DNA of 18,843 bases from DTU024 sp964518875 (GCA_964518875.1 CAZFHI010000029.1:1-18843), one strand, 5' to 3'; counted from the stretch's first letter, positions 1-7,641 are shown. Notes: a model not told the origin generated them from the sequence alone. Numbers and translations are program-made.

Positions 1-52
1 ACTCGATCGCTTTTTTCTCAGCTTTCAGTCTCACATCTATTGTAAAGCTACA
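1..52. repeat. Left copy of 52-bp terminal inverted repeat
   Basis: The first 52 bases are the exact reverse complement of 18791-18842; identity stops at base 53. Read outward from the window, both copies are open in the same frame (peptide CSFTIDVRLKAEKKAIE), while the sequences just inside differ. This suggests two copies of one repeated gene or mobile element at the contig edges, where an assembler would stop. Its identity cannot be told from 52 bp. Confidence 0.85.
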
Positions 53-100
53 GTTCACATTTTCATGCTTAATTTTTTTATTTGCAATTATTTGTTCCAT
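1..100 (-). CDS. Possible 5' end of a gene running off the left edge (unknown)
   Basis: From an ATG at 100-98 the minus strand is open to the window edge for 33 codons, starting MEQIIANKKIKHENV. The last part is the 52-bp repeat, which is open in the same frame at the right edge too; this is the main reason to consider it coding. Against it: no good ribosome binding site lies upstream, the frame is also open further upstream without an ATG, and the ATG lies inside the rpmB promoter. No family is recognised. Confidence 0.25.
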   Translation of the reverse strand, partial: MEQIIANKKIKHENVNCSFTIDVRLKAEKKAIE

Positions 101-110
101 ATGATAGAAT
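82..110 (+). promoter_or_regulatory. Sigma-A promoter of rpmB
   Basis: The -35 TTGCAA (82-87) and -10 TAGAAT (105-110) are separated by exactly 17 bp. Transcription would start near 117, giving a leader of about 48 nt before the rpmB ATG. Confidence 0.6.
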
Positions 111-164
111 CTTTCGGCAAACGATTCTGCATCGATGTGTATTTCTGCCTCAGGAGGTGTTAAT

Positions 165-407
165 ATGGCTAATTTTTGCGAAGTATGCAATAAGGGAGCG
201 ATGAATGGCCACAAAGTGAGCCACTCCAACCGTAAGTCCAACAGGACGTTTAACCCCAACATTCAAAGAGTCCGCGCCATGGTTGACGGCAGACCAAAGC
301 GTATAAACGTCTGCACGCGCTGCCTTCGCAGCGGCAAAGTTGAGCGCGCTCTTCCGAAGTTTTCTGTAAAAGAAATGCTTGCAGAGCAAGCAGAGCAGGA
401 AGCCTGA
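165..407 (+). CDS. rpmB: 50S ribosomal protein L28
   Basis: This 80-residue protein is ribosomal protein L28 of the large subunit. It opens with MANFCEVCNKGAMNGHKVSH, the typical L28 N-terminus, and continues with the conserved SNRKSNRTFNPN and RVCTRC-like (NVCTRCLRSGKV) segments. Cys5, Cys8, Cys50 and Cys53 form the two CxxC pairs of the zinc-binding version of L28. The start at 165 was chosen because an AGGAGG box (152-157) sits 7 nt upstream; a longer frame from 135 would place that box inside the gene. It is monocistronic, with its own promoter at 82-110 and a terminator directly downstream. The basic, conserved sequence leaves little doubt. Confidence 0.97.
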   Translation: MANFCEVCNKGAMNGHKVSHSNRKSNRTFNPNIQRVRAMVDGRPKRINVCTRCLRSGKVERALPKFSVKEMLAEQAEQEA

Positions 408-425
408 CAGCTTCAGATTATTTTT

Positions 426-452
426 ACGCTGTTTTTTAACAGCGTTTTTTTA
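426..452 (+). terminator. Rho-independent terminator of rpmB
   Basis: ACGCTGTT (426-433) pairs with AACAGCGT (438-445) across a 4-nt TTTT loop, followed by a T-run on the plus strand. The opposite strand has no T-run after the stem, so it serves rpmB only. Its tail overlaps the stop codon of the convergent mreB-like gene. Confidence 0.9.
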
Positions 453-1475
453 TTTGACTTTTTTTCTGCGTTCGTCAAGAATTACTGAATAATCCTGCGG
501 TCTTTCCAAAACATATCCGCAGCCTATGGCGACGGTTTCCTGGGGATGATCCGCTATAATGCACCTTGCTTTTAAGCTTTCCTCCATGGTTTGCCTTAAT
601 CCTTTAAGATTAGCGCCTCCGCCCGTAACCGTTATGCCGTTGTCAAACACATCGTTTGCAAGCTGGGCTGGCAGGCGTTCTATAAAGCCTATAAGGGAAT
701 CGATAAAGCTTCGTTTTGGTTCGTTTATAGCTTCCGTTATTTCGGCCGCCTTTATAGAAATCTGTTTTGGCAGTCCGCTTACAAGGCTTCTTCCTGCAAA
801 CGGAAAGCTTACATCGCTTTCGCCCGCGTTAACCAGAGAACCCATAGAGCATTTGATATCTTCCGCTGTGCTGAAACCTATAAGCAGGTTATATTTAAGC
901 CTTATATAGCGTATAATGGCTTCCGTAAAAGCGTCTCCTCCTATAATTTCAGTGCTTTCAGACATTATTTCTCCGGACGCTATTGCGGCAGCATGAGTGT
1001 TTGCGCCCCCTATGTCTAATACCATATGTCCTACATGAGGAGAAATGTTTATGCCATAGCCTATCGCCGCCGCCATAGGCCTTGGAAGCAAGGTTGTTCG
1101 CCTGGTTCCCGCTTCCAGCATGCCAAGTACGATCTGCCTTTTTTCAAGCTCATTTGCCACGCAGGATATAGAAAGCACGGCTCGCGGCCTTGAAAAAAAG
1201 CGCCTTCCTATTACAATGCCAACAAAATGGTTAAGCATTACGCTCAGCATGTCAAAGTCTCTTATGACCGCCGATTGAAGCGGTCTTATTACTTCTATAT
1301 GGCTTGGCTCCCTGCCTAACATCTTTCTTGCTTCAGCGCCTATGGCTATTACGTTGCCGGCGTCATGATCCACAGCGAGCATGGCAGGCTCGTTAAGCAC
1401 TATTCCCCTGTCCTTTGCGTATATCAAAACATTGCTTGAGCCTAAGTCAATGCCTATATCTTCAATGTTCGCCAT
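450..1475 (-). CDS. mreB: MreB-like actin-family protein, divergent
   Basis: This 341-residue protein has the length and layout of MreB/Mbl, the bacterial actins that organise lateral cell-wall synthesis at the membrane. Visible are the phosphate-1 loop GIDLGSSNVLIYAK (8-21) followed by GIVLNEP, the phosphate-2 loop VLDIGGANT (152-160), the segment AIIRYIRLKYNLLIG (186-200) typical of MreB, and the adenosine loop VTGGGANLKGL. It departs from the family at key places: the usual EEPMAAAIG is PRPMAAAIG (131-139), so both acidic residues including the catalytic glutamate are gone, and GGGTT of phosphate-2 is GGANT. It may bind nucleotide but hydrolyse poorly. It is the last gene of a three-gene operon, 18 bp after the methyltransferase, with a GGAGGTT ribosome binding site; mreC and mreD are not adjacent. 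It is probably an accessory paralogue rather than the main cell-shape MreB. Confidence 0.88.
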   Translation of the reverse strand: MANIEDIGIDLGSSNVLIYAKDRGIVLNEPAMLAVDHDAGNVIAIGAEARKMLGREPSHIEVIRPLQSAVIRDFDMLSVMLNHFVGIVIGRRFFSRPRAVLSISCVANELEKRQIVLGMLEAGTRRTTLLPRPMAAAIGYGINISPHVGHMVLDIGGANTHAAAIASGEIMSESTEIIGGDAFTEAIIRYIRLKYNLLIGFSTAEDIKCSMGSLVNAGESDVSFPFAGRSLVSGLPKQISIKAAEITEAINEPKRSFIDSLIGFIERLPAQLANDVFDNGITVTGGGANLKGLRQTMEESLKARCIIADHPQETVAIGCGYVLERPQDYSVILDERRKKVK

Positions 1476-1493
1476 TTAAAACCTCCGAAACAG

Positions 1494-2753
1494 TCAAATT
1501 TGCGCCGTAGAAACCCAAAGGCTTCTGTTGCTGAAAATATCAACTATAAGTATCGCGACAGCCCCCTTTAATACAGGTATGCTAAGGCTGCGCTTCAAAG
1601 CAGGGTTCTTAATTGTGCGCACAGAGCTTGCGTAAGCAGTAAAGACACCGTCTTTTAAAATTCCTGCGTACCACTGATCAACTTTATCTAACGGCATATT
1701 AAGTTCACCATTATAATATAACTCTTCAGTGTTTTTATCATAAGCCATGCTGTAAAAATTTATAGAAACTTCAAAGAATCCTATGCCCGTTATAACAGAC
1801 GCATCAAGCATGGCGCTCTCATCTGAAAACGGCGCCAATACGCGCACCCTTTTGTCCCTTAAGCGTTTTCTTGAAACAGCTATTGCATGCTTTGAGCTGT
1901 CTATTCCTATGAACTGGCAGTTGTTTTCGCTCGCTGCCGCGAGGCTTGTTCCGGAGCCGCACATAGGGTCCAGCACATAATCCCCTTTTCTTGTGCTGCA
2001 GCGTATCATGCGGCTTAAAAGCGCCTTTGGTTTCTGCCCTTCAAAAAAATAAAACTCGCTGTCCCTTTTGTTTAAATATTGTATGTCGTTCCAGACATCG
2101 TCCGGATATTTGTACGCATCATCATAGTATATATATTTTTTGTCGCCGGATTTTATATATCTGTACGACCTGCCCTTTGAATCCACAAGCCTTTTCATAT
2201 GATTGTCATTTTCTTTTTTCTTGCCGCAGGGTATTTTATGTATATTAAAATAGCGTCTGGCCTTGTTTTTAGCGTAATAGAGTATGGTTTCATGCCTTTG
2301 GCTGAAATATTTTTTTGCCTTGCCCGGCAGCTTATAGTTCCATATTATTTCATTTATAAAATTGTCCTGCCCGAAAACTTCATCCAAGGCTTTTCTTGGT
2401 AAATAAGAAAGGCTTCCGCCGCCGTTTAAATGAAAAAACAACACGCCTTCTTCGCTAAGCAGTTTAAAAGAGCGGAGGAGTATTTTATTCAAAAATTCCT
2501 TGTAATTTTCCGCATCACCAGGGTTAAAATTATCATAGGCTTTTATTTTAAGCGTTTTTTTAGCGCTGCCGCCTATATAGTTTTCTAAATAAGATGGCGT
2601 TTCGCTTAAGATTGGAGGATCTATATATATGCACTGTATTTTATTTAAATAACTGCCTAAATCAGCATTTAAAAAATCGCCTTGCACAAGCAGGCCCCCG
2701 GCGCCTGAAAAGCCCGACGTTTCATACCTGCAGCTTGCTCTTTGCCACATCAT
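1494..2753 (-). CDS. Beta-class DNA methyltransferase, orphan, atypical DPPI motif
   Basis: This 419-residue protein resembles Type III Mod-like, beta-class amino-methyltransferases, which transfer a methyl group from S-adenosylmethionine to adenine N6 or cytosine N4. The catalytic motif IV (IYIDPP, 42-47) comes first. Then come LLSEEGVLFFHL (98-109), VFGQDNFINEIIWNY (126-140), a target-recognition stretch around 145-235, and the cofactor loop VLDPMCGSGT (260-269); this order defines the beta class. Motif IV is DPPI, where an aromatic residue normally follows DPP. A C-terminal part of about 110 residues (from 310) is not recognised. No restriction subunit lies nearby. The start codon overlaps the upstream stop in an ATGA junction, and the MreB-like gene follows after 18 bp. 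It could be a housekeeping orphan methyltransferase, or act on another nucleic acid. Confidence 0.8.
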   Translation of the reverse strand: MMWQRASCRYETSGFSGAGGLLVQGDFLNADLGSYLNKIQCIYIDPPILSETPSYLENYIGGSAKKTLKIKAYDNFNPGDAENYKEFLNKILLRSFKLLSEEGVLFFHLNGGGSLSYLPRKALDEVFGQDNFINEIIWNYKLPGKAKKYFSQRHETILYYAKNKARRYFNIHKIPCGKKKENDNHMKRLVDSKGRSYRYIKSGDKKYIYYDDAYKYPDDVWNDIQYLNKRDSEFYFFEGQKPKALLSRMIRCSTRKGDYVLDPMCGSGTSLAAASENNCQFIGIDSSKHAIAVSRKRLRDKRVRVLAPFSDESAMLDASVITGIGFFEVSINFYSMAYDKNTEELYYNGELNMPLDKVDQWYAGILKDGVFTAYASSVRTIKNPALKRSLSIPVLKGAVAILIVDIFSNRSLWVSTAQI

Positions 2754-3271
2754 AGTATGTTTCCTGTTTCCTTGACGCGCTTATATGAATCTATAAATTT
2801 ATTAAGCTTTATAATGTAGCGCATAGTTTCTTCACAACTTAACAAAATAGACGCCGCTTCTTTGGCTTTATTAACAAATTCAGCTGAAAGCCCTGTGATA
2901 CCGCTTTCCGCCAAAGGACATACCGGCCACGCGCGCGTATCTATGCGTATGCCGCGAATGTTTGTTTCATTTTTTTGTTCTATAAACGGAATAACGGGGA
3001 AAAACCTGCACGCAAGCGGGCGCAGGCTCCTGTCGCATACGCCTGAACACGTAACATAGTAAGAAAAAAAAGGGCGGTTTATTACGCTTGTTGAAAACAT
3101 GCCAGTTGCGCTTTTATAAAGCGATTCTTCTCCGGGGAACAGCAGCATGCCGTCTCCCGCTTCGCTTTTATCGCAGCACTTTTTGCCGCATATGTTACCG
3201 CAGTTTTTGTTAAGCGGCGTAACATATTCCAATATTTTCCCGGCAGCAAGCACAGCGCTGACACTGTCCAT
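2750..3271 (-). CDS. YkgJ-like cysteine-cluster protein
   Basis: This 173-residue soluble protein carries eight well-placed cysteines: Cys24, Cys28, Cys32 and Cys33 near the N-terminus (NCGNICGKKCC), then CSGVCDRSLRPLACRFFP (Cys75, 79, 88) and Cys118 in WPVCPL. This is the pattern of YkgJ/UPF0153-type proteins, thought to bind zinc or an iron-sulfur cluster; their function is not established. The start at 3271 is preferred because a GGGGGGA ribosome binding site lies 5-11 nt upstream. An ATG at 3307 lies upstream of the -10 box of the predicted promoter and cannot be on that transcript. It is the first gene of the operon with the methyltransferase (4-nt overlap) and the MreB-like gene. Confidence 0.75.
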   Translation of the reverse strand: MDSVSAVLAAGKILEYVTPLNKNCGNICGKKCCDKSEAGDGMLLFPGEESLYKSATGMFSTSVINRPFFSYYVTCSGVCDRSLRPLACRFFPVIPFIEQKNETNIRGIRIDTRAWPVCPLAESGITGLSAEFVNKAKEAASILLSCEETMRYIIKLNKFIDSYKRVKETGNIL

Positions 3272-3297
3272 AAAAATCCCCCCATCGAATACGTGCC

Positions 3298-3326
3298 ATT
3301 TTACCATGCTTTGGGTGGCTTGACAA
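3298..3326 (-). promoter_or_regulatory. Promoter of the YkgJ-like/methyltransferase/mreB-like operon
   Basis: On the minus strand, -35 TTGTCA (3326-3321) and -10 TAAAAT (3303-3298) are 17 bp apart. The -35 lies over the -35 of the cca promoter on the other strand. The leader would be about 20 nt and contain the GGGGGGA ribosome binding site. Confidence 0.65.
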
Positions 3327-3348
3327 GATTTGAGCGCTCTTGTATGAT
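3320..3348 (+). promoter_or_regulatory. Sigma-A promoter of cca
   Basis: The perfect -35 TTGACA (3320-3325) and -10 TATGAT (3343-3348) have a 17-bp spacer. A leader of about 20 nt holds the AGGAGG ribosome binding site just before the ATG at 3376. Confidence 0.75.
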
Positions 3349-3375
3349 TTTTAAAAGCATAAAAGGAGGTTTTCT

Positions 3376-4725
3376 ATGCGTTTTCCCGTTCCGGAGCCAG
3401 TTCTTAACGCAATAGGCCGTCTGAACGACGCAGGCCACGAAGCATATTTGGTCGGCGGCTGCGTTAGGGATGATTACCTTAACATACCTCCGCATGATTA
3501 TGATATATGCACCAGCGCTTATCCAAACGAAATTTTAGATATTTTCTACAATGAAAAGACCATTACAGTAGGCAAGGATCACGGCTGCATTACAGTTATA
3601 TTAAACAATTTACCTTTAGAAATTACAACCTTCAGAACGGATGGGCCGTACGTTGACGGCAGGCACCCTGAATACGTAAGTTTTACAAGCAACCTGGCTG
3701 AGGATTTAAAGCGAAGAGATTTTACTATGAACGCCCTTGCGTGGCACCCTACTTCCGGTTTGGTGGACTTGTTCGGCGGTAGAGAAGACTGCGACAAAAA
3801 AATAATAAGGTGCATAGGCTCTCCCTCCAAACGCTTCACAGAGGACGCGCTAAGGATTTTGCGCGCGCTTCGCTTTGCAAGCACGCTTTCGTTTTCCGTT
3901 GAAAAAACGGCTGTTTTCGCAATGCTCGATAAAAAAGAAATGCTTAAAAACATAAGCGCCGAGCGCATTGCTTTAGAGCTTAACAAACTAATGCTCGGCG
4001 TGTGCCCTGCGGACGTTTTTTTTCAGTACCCAAGAATACTGTTTACTGTGCTTCCGCAGCTTGAGCCTTCCTACCGCTGCCCGCAGCGCAGCATATTCCA
4101 CAGCTACGACGTGTGGGAGCACACTCTGCGCGCTTTAAGCTATTCCCCTGCGGATCTCGCAGTGCGCTGGGCTCTGCTGTTTCACGACAGCGGTAAGCCC
4201 CACACCGTTACATATGCCCCGGACGGAACCACGCATTTTAGGGGCCATCCTTCAGTAAGCGTTCGTTTGGCGCGTGAAGCGATGGCTTCCCTTAAGCAAA
4301 GCAGCTCGCTTACAAACGCTGTGAGCCTGCTTGTAGCCCACCATGACGACCGCATAGGGCCCGATAATCTTCAGTATTGGCTAAGCAAATTAGGCCCTGA
4401 AATGTTCTTTAAGCTTATGCAGGTAAAAAGAGCGGATCTTTTAGCCCACGCTCCTCATGCCGCAAAGCATGTAGACGTAATAGATTCGCTTATAAAAAAA
4501 GCAGAAGAGCTTATAGCAAACGGCGTATGCCTTTCTTTAAGCGACCTTGCCATAGACGGCAAAACGCTTATAGAGAACGGCTTTGACGCAGGCCCGTTCC
4601 TTGGAGAAACATTAAACTATTTATTGGACAGAGTAATAAACGGCTTTGAAAAGAACGACAGACAAAGCCTTTTGGCCGCAGCGCTGCACAGACTTGATGA
4701 AAAAAAACGGTCGGATTCTATTTAG
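3376..4725 (+). CDS. cca: CCA-adding tRNA nucleotidyltransferase with HD domain
   Basis: This 449-residue class II tRNA nucleotidyltransferase adds or repairs the CCA 3' end of tRNAs. The head domain has YLVGGCVRD (24-32) and the metal-binding DYD (Asp41, Asp43), then RRDFTMNALAWH (113-124) and the nucleotide-recognition helix EDALRILRALRFAS (156-169). An HD domain follows, with His242, His249 and the pair His270-Asp271 in LLFHDSGKP, which suggests phosphohydrolase activity as in other HD-bearing CCA enzymes. The length fits the HD-containing type. An AGGAGG box (3363-3368) marks the start. It has a strong promoter divergent from the YkgJ-like operon, and its last 8 bp overlap the end of the convergent rluB. 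Confidence 0.95.
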   Translation: MRFPVPEPVLNAIGRLNDAGHEAYLVGGCVRDDYLNIPPHDYDICTSAYPNEILDIFYNEKTITVGKDHGCITVILNNLPLEITTFRTDGPYVDGRHPEYVSFTSNLAEDLKRRDFTMNALAWHPTSGLVDLFGGREDCDKKIIRCIGSPSKRFTEDALRILRALRFASTLSFSVEKTAVFAMLDKKEMLKNISAERIALELNKLMLGVCPADVFFQYPRILFTVLPQLEPSYRCPQRSIFHSYDVWEHTLRALSYSPADLAVRWALLFHDSGKPHTVTYAPDGTTHFRGHPSVSVRLAREAMASLKQSSSLTNAVSLLVAHHDDRIGPDNLQYWLSKLGPEMFFKLMQVKRADLLAHAPHAAKHVDVIDSLIKKAEELIANGVCLSLSDLAIDGKTLIENGFDAGPFLGETLNYLLDRVINGFEKNDRQSLLAAALHRLDEKKRSDSI

Positions 4726-5461
4726 ACAGGAAAAAGCTTACCTCGCTTTCTGTAAGGCTGCGCCAATGCTTGACAGGCAGTTTACCAAGCCTCACAGAGC
4801 CGCACTGTATTCTTTTTAATCGCAGAACGCGGCTTCCGACAGCTTCTATCATCCTTCTAATCTGTCTGTTCTTTCCTTCGCTGATTGTTATAAGCAGGCT
4901 TTGCGTGTTGCCGCCTGTGTTTATAATCCGCACGTCCGCAGGCTGCGTCCTTTCCCCTGAAACAAATACGCCCTGCCTTAGTTTTTTTATTTTATCGTTT
5001 GAAAGTACGTTGTTTATCTTAACAAGGTACGTTTTTTTTATTCCGTAGCGCGGGTGCGTAACGCGTTTGGCAAATTCGCCGTCGTTTGTAAGCATTAACA
5101 GGCCTTCGCTGTTAAAGTCAAGCCTTCCAACAGGGTACAGTCTTACAGGAAATTCCTTAAACCTGTCAATAACCGTTGGCCTCCCCTGCGGGTCAGACGC
5201 GGTGCATACTTCTCCCACAGGCTTATTGTATAAAATATAATATTTTTCAGTTTCAGGCACAACTTTTTTCCCTTTAACGCAAACGGTGTCGCCAATATTT
5301 ACTTTTATTCCCATTTCCCTTACCGTTTGCCCGTTCACCTGAACCGCTCCGGAGCGTATGAGTTCTTCCGCCTTTCTTCTGCTCGCTACGCCGCAGTGCG
5401 CCAGGTACTTTTGCAGTCTCATGTTTTCAGGCGCATCATTTTTATCGCTGTGTTCTTTCAT
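4718..5461 (-). CDS. rluB: 23S rRNA pseudouridine synthase, RluB/RsuA family
   Basis: This 247-residue enzyme of the RsuA/RluB/RluE family converts a uridine in ribosomal RNA to pseudouridine. An S4 RNA-binding domain (14-60: MRLQKYLAHCGVASRRKAEE) is followed by the catalytic domain with ILYNKPVG (76-83) and the signature GRLDFNSEGLLMLTND (112-127), in which Asp115 is the expected nucleophile. GKNRQIRRM near the C-terminus is the conserved substrate-binding segment. Bacillota members of this length and with an N-terminal S4 domain usually act at the RluB site (U2605 in E. coli numbering), but the target cannot be proved from sequence. The ribosome binding site is GGGGGAGGGG. It is divergent from the MscS gene. 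Confidence 0.92.
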   Translation of the reverse strand: MKEHSDKNDAPENMRLQKYLAHCGVASRRKAEELIRSGAVQVNGQTVREMGIKVNIGDTVCVKGKKVVPETEKYYILYNKPVGEVCTASDPQGRPTVIDRFKEFPVRLYPVGRLDFNSEGLLMLTNDGEFAKRVTHPRYGIKKTYLVKINNVLSNDKIKKLRQGVFVSGERTQPADVRIINTGGNTQSLLITISEGKNRQIRRMIEAVGSRVLRLKRIQCGSVRLGKLPVKHWRSLTESEVSFFLSK

Positions 5462-5478
5462 TTGCCCCTCCCCCTGTT

Positions 5479-5506
5479 ATTATATAATAATAGCATATCC
5501 GTTCAA
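5479..5506 (-). promoter_or_regulatory. Candidate rluB promoter
   Basis: On the minus strand, TTGAAC (5506-5501) and TATAAT (5484-5479) are separated by 16 bp. The start point would be close to the ribosome binding site, giving a leader of only about 11 nt. Confidence 0.45.
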
Positions 5507-5513
5507 TATAAGC

Positions 5514-5542
5514 TTGTCTCTTTGCTTTTGTGCTGGTATTAT
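5514..5542 (+). promoter_or_regulatory. Candidate mscS promoter
   Basis: TTGTCT (5514-5519) and TATTAT (5537-5542) are separated by 17 bp, 38 bp before the ATG at 5581. Confidence 0.5.
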
Positions 5543-5580
5543 ATAGCCGTTTGCGATACAGCCATAGAGAAAGGAGCAAT

Positions 5581-6408
5581 ATGGATAACTTTTTTCAGCC
5601 CGTAATACAATTCTTTCAGCAGGCAACGGCGGATTTTATTTTAAGCGTTATAGGAACCATAATACTTTGTTTTATAATATGGAAGCTGTCTAAAAAGCTG
5701 CTTGAAATTATAAAAAACAAAATGTCCAAAAGCAAGTTCGACCAGGGCGTCGTTTCTTTTGTCTGCAGTTTTCTCTCGATAGCAATTAAAACCATACTTA
5801 TAGTTTCCGTGCTTATAAAGCTTGGCGTTCCAAGCACATCGTTTGTTACACTGCTTGGCTCTGCGGGTATTGCAATAGGCCTTGCGCTCCAGGGGAGCTT
5901 GAGCAACCTTGCCGGGGGGCTGATGATACTTATATACCATCCCTTTAAGGTTGGGCATTATATACAGTGCCAGGATGCCGAAGCCGGCACGGTTACTGAA
6001 ATAGGCATTTTTTACACCAAGCTTCTCACTCCGGATAACCGCGTGGTAGTTCTGCCAAACGGAACGTTAAGCAACGGCACCATTACAAACATGAGCGCGG
6101 CGCCTATTCGCAGAATAGATATACCGCTCAGATTTCCTTTTGACGAGGATGTTGAAAGGATTAAATCCATACTGGCGAAAGTAGCTTCGTCGCATCCGTA
6201 TACTCTGGACAATCCGCCTCTTGAAGCGAGGCTAAGCCAGGTATCCGACGGGACAATGCAGTTTACTCTTAGAGTATTCGCCCCGCAGGACAAATGGTGG
6301 AACACCATGCATGATCTGAACGAAGCGCTTATTAAAGCGTTTAAAGAAGAAAACATAAGGCTTGCCGCTCCTCAGCTGCATATTTCGTCAGGCGAAAAGC
6401 AGAATTAA
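5581..6408 (+). CDS. mscS: Small-conductance mechanosensitive channel, MscS family
   Basis: This 275-residue membrane protein is an MscS-type channel, which opens under membrane tension to release solutes after hypo-osmotic shock. Two hydrophobic helices (about 17-38 and 55-80) precede the pore-lining helix with GSAGIAIGLALQGSLSNLAG, the conserved glycine/alanine-packed TM3, then MILIYHPFKVGHYI at the entry to the cytoplasmic beta domain. VVVLPNGTLSNGTITN is the classic MscS beta-domain segment. The size matches the basic three-helix MscS. The start at 5581 follows an AAAGGAG box; an in-frame ATG at 5530 lies inside the predicted promoter. It stands alone, divergent from rluB and convergent with citC. 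Confidence 0.93.
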   Translation: MDNFFQPVIQFFQQATADFILSVIGTIILCFIIWKLSKKLLEIIKNKMSKSKFDQGVVSFVCSFLSIAIKTILIVSVLIKLGVPSTSFVTLLGSAGIAIGLALQGSLSNLAGGLMILIYHPFKVGHYIQCQDAEAGTVTEIGIFYTKLLTPDNRVVVLPNGTLSNGTITNMSAAPIRRIDIPLRFPFDEDVERIKSILAKVASSHPYTLDNPPLEARLSQVSDGTMQFTLRVFAPQDKWWNTMHDLNEALIKAFKEENIRLAAPQLHISSGEKQN

Positions 6409-6562
6409 CGCTTACAATTTAAAGCAGCATAAATATAAACAAGAGCTTTTTTGTTTTATTCTTGTCTTAAGAATGAAACATAGCGGCGCTATTATGACTA
6501 AACAAGACAAAGAAAAACGAAAAAGATCCGTTCAAACCATGTCGCTTTGAACACTATTAAGT

Positions 6563-7576
6563 TTAAGCCTTATTTTGCAGCTTGTTTATTATAGGCTTGG
6601 CCGCTTCGCTCTGTAAAAAGTTGTAGCTTGTTTCAGGCAGAAGAGCCTTCGCAGCGCTTATATCGCCCTGCGCAATGTATTTCCTTACAAGTGAAGCGCT
6701 TATAACGCCAAGGTGTTCTTCCGCCTTTCTCGGTATAATTTCTACGTCTATGCCGAATTTTGGAAGCTCCCGCCGCATGGTTTCGTTGTATAGGGCGGTG
6801 GCGTTTGAAAACGGTTCTTCCCCTACAAATCGCTTTGTAATATTAAGCTTTCCTGCAATCTTAGCAAACACGTTTGAATCCAGAGCGGCGTGCGCCCTCG
6901 TTACTTTATCTGATTCTTTTATAAAGTACGATGGAAACGTTGCGCTTGATACTATATAGTTTTCCGTAGGATGATAGCGTATATTTTTTAAATCCTTCGT
7001 GCCTTCCTTTACCAGCATTTCGCGTATGTGTTCAGGGAAAGCGGAAACATCCTCCGACACTATAAACAAATGCAGGCAGTCGCAACGCTTAAGGGCGTAT
7101 TCTACAAGGTATCTGTGTCCAAGCGTAAACGGGTTAGCGTTCATTACAACGGCAGCGTTCACGCCTTCCCCGCTTTCACCTAAAGAATTTAAGTAATCGT
7201 TAAATGCGCTGCGCCTGTTTTCTAAAAACACAACGTCGTTAAGTGAAACAATCTCGTAGAACCCAAGCGGCAGAAATTTTTTTGCCGCTTCTTTTTTCGT
7301 ATATATGAACAGATGATATATACCGCGTCTGAAAAGCTCCGCTGTAAGTTCGCTTACTATAAGGCTCATAAGCCCCTTTCCCGCGTAATCTGCGTTCACA
7401 GCAAGACAGCGCAGCGTGTTTTTGTAAAAAGAGCCTGTTGCCGCCATTATATCGCCATCCATAACGGCTAAAGTGTATTCAATGCTTTCGTCAAATTCCA
7501 GGCCCTCACGCTTAAGCAGACTGCGCGCCATGTTTAAGCCTGAGACGTCGCTTCTATATATGCGCGTAACGTTCAC
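6563..7576 (-). CDS. citC: [Citrate (pro-3S)-lyase] ligase, orphan
   Basis: This 337-residue protein matches CitC, which acetylates the phosphoribosyl-dephospho-CoA group of the citrate lyase acyl carrier protein using acetate and ATP. Residues 1-120 form an acetyltransferase-like (GNAT) domain, and residues 140-337 a nucleotidyltransferase fold with the adenylate-binding NPFTLGHRYLVEYA (148-161) and the second motif ISASLVRKYI near 295. The start is GTG, preceded by a good GGGAGGAA site. The usual partners citD, citE, citF, citX and citG are absent here. It may serve a citrate lyase encoded elsewhere or a different substrate. The length is normal for the family and the frame is intact. Confidence 0.88.
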   Translation of the reverse strand: MNVTRIYRSDVSGLNMARSLLKREGLEFDESIEYTLAVMDGDIMAATGSFYKNTLRCLAVNADYAGKGLMSLIVSELTAELFRRGIYHLFIYTKKEAAKKFLPLGFYEIVSLNDVVFLENRRSAFNDYLNSLGESGEGVNAAVVMNANPFTLGHRYLVEYALKRCDCLHLFIVSEDVSAFPEHIREMLVKEGTKDLKNIRYHPTENYIVSSATFPSYFIKESDKVTRAHAALDSNVFAKIAGKLNITKRFVGEEPFSNATALYNETMRRELPKFGIDVEIIPRKAEEHLGVISASLVRKYIAQGDISAAKALLPETSYNFLQSEAAKPIINKLQNKA

Positions 7577-7641
7577 TTGCTTCCTCCCTGAAAAGCTTAT
7601 TATGCTGTAATTGTATTAAAAAGCTCGTCGTTTTTCAATCA

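Noticed and set aside
150..389. 79-codon open frame on the minus strand opposite rpmB
   Set aside because: It is antisense to a certain ribosomal protein gene, has no ribosome binding site and no recognisable sequence.
6440..6468. ACAAGA...TCTTGT inverted repeat after mscS as a terminator
   Set aside because: The stem is AT-rich and short, the loop is long, and no T-run follows it.
6474..6550. 25-codon frame between mscS and citC starting MKHSGAIMTKQDKEKRKRS
   Set aside because: Lysine-rich but without a ribosome binding site or promoter; likely chance in an AT-rich convergent gap.
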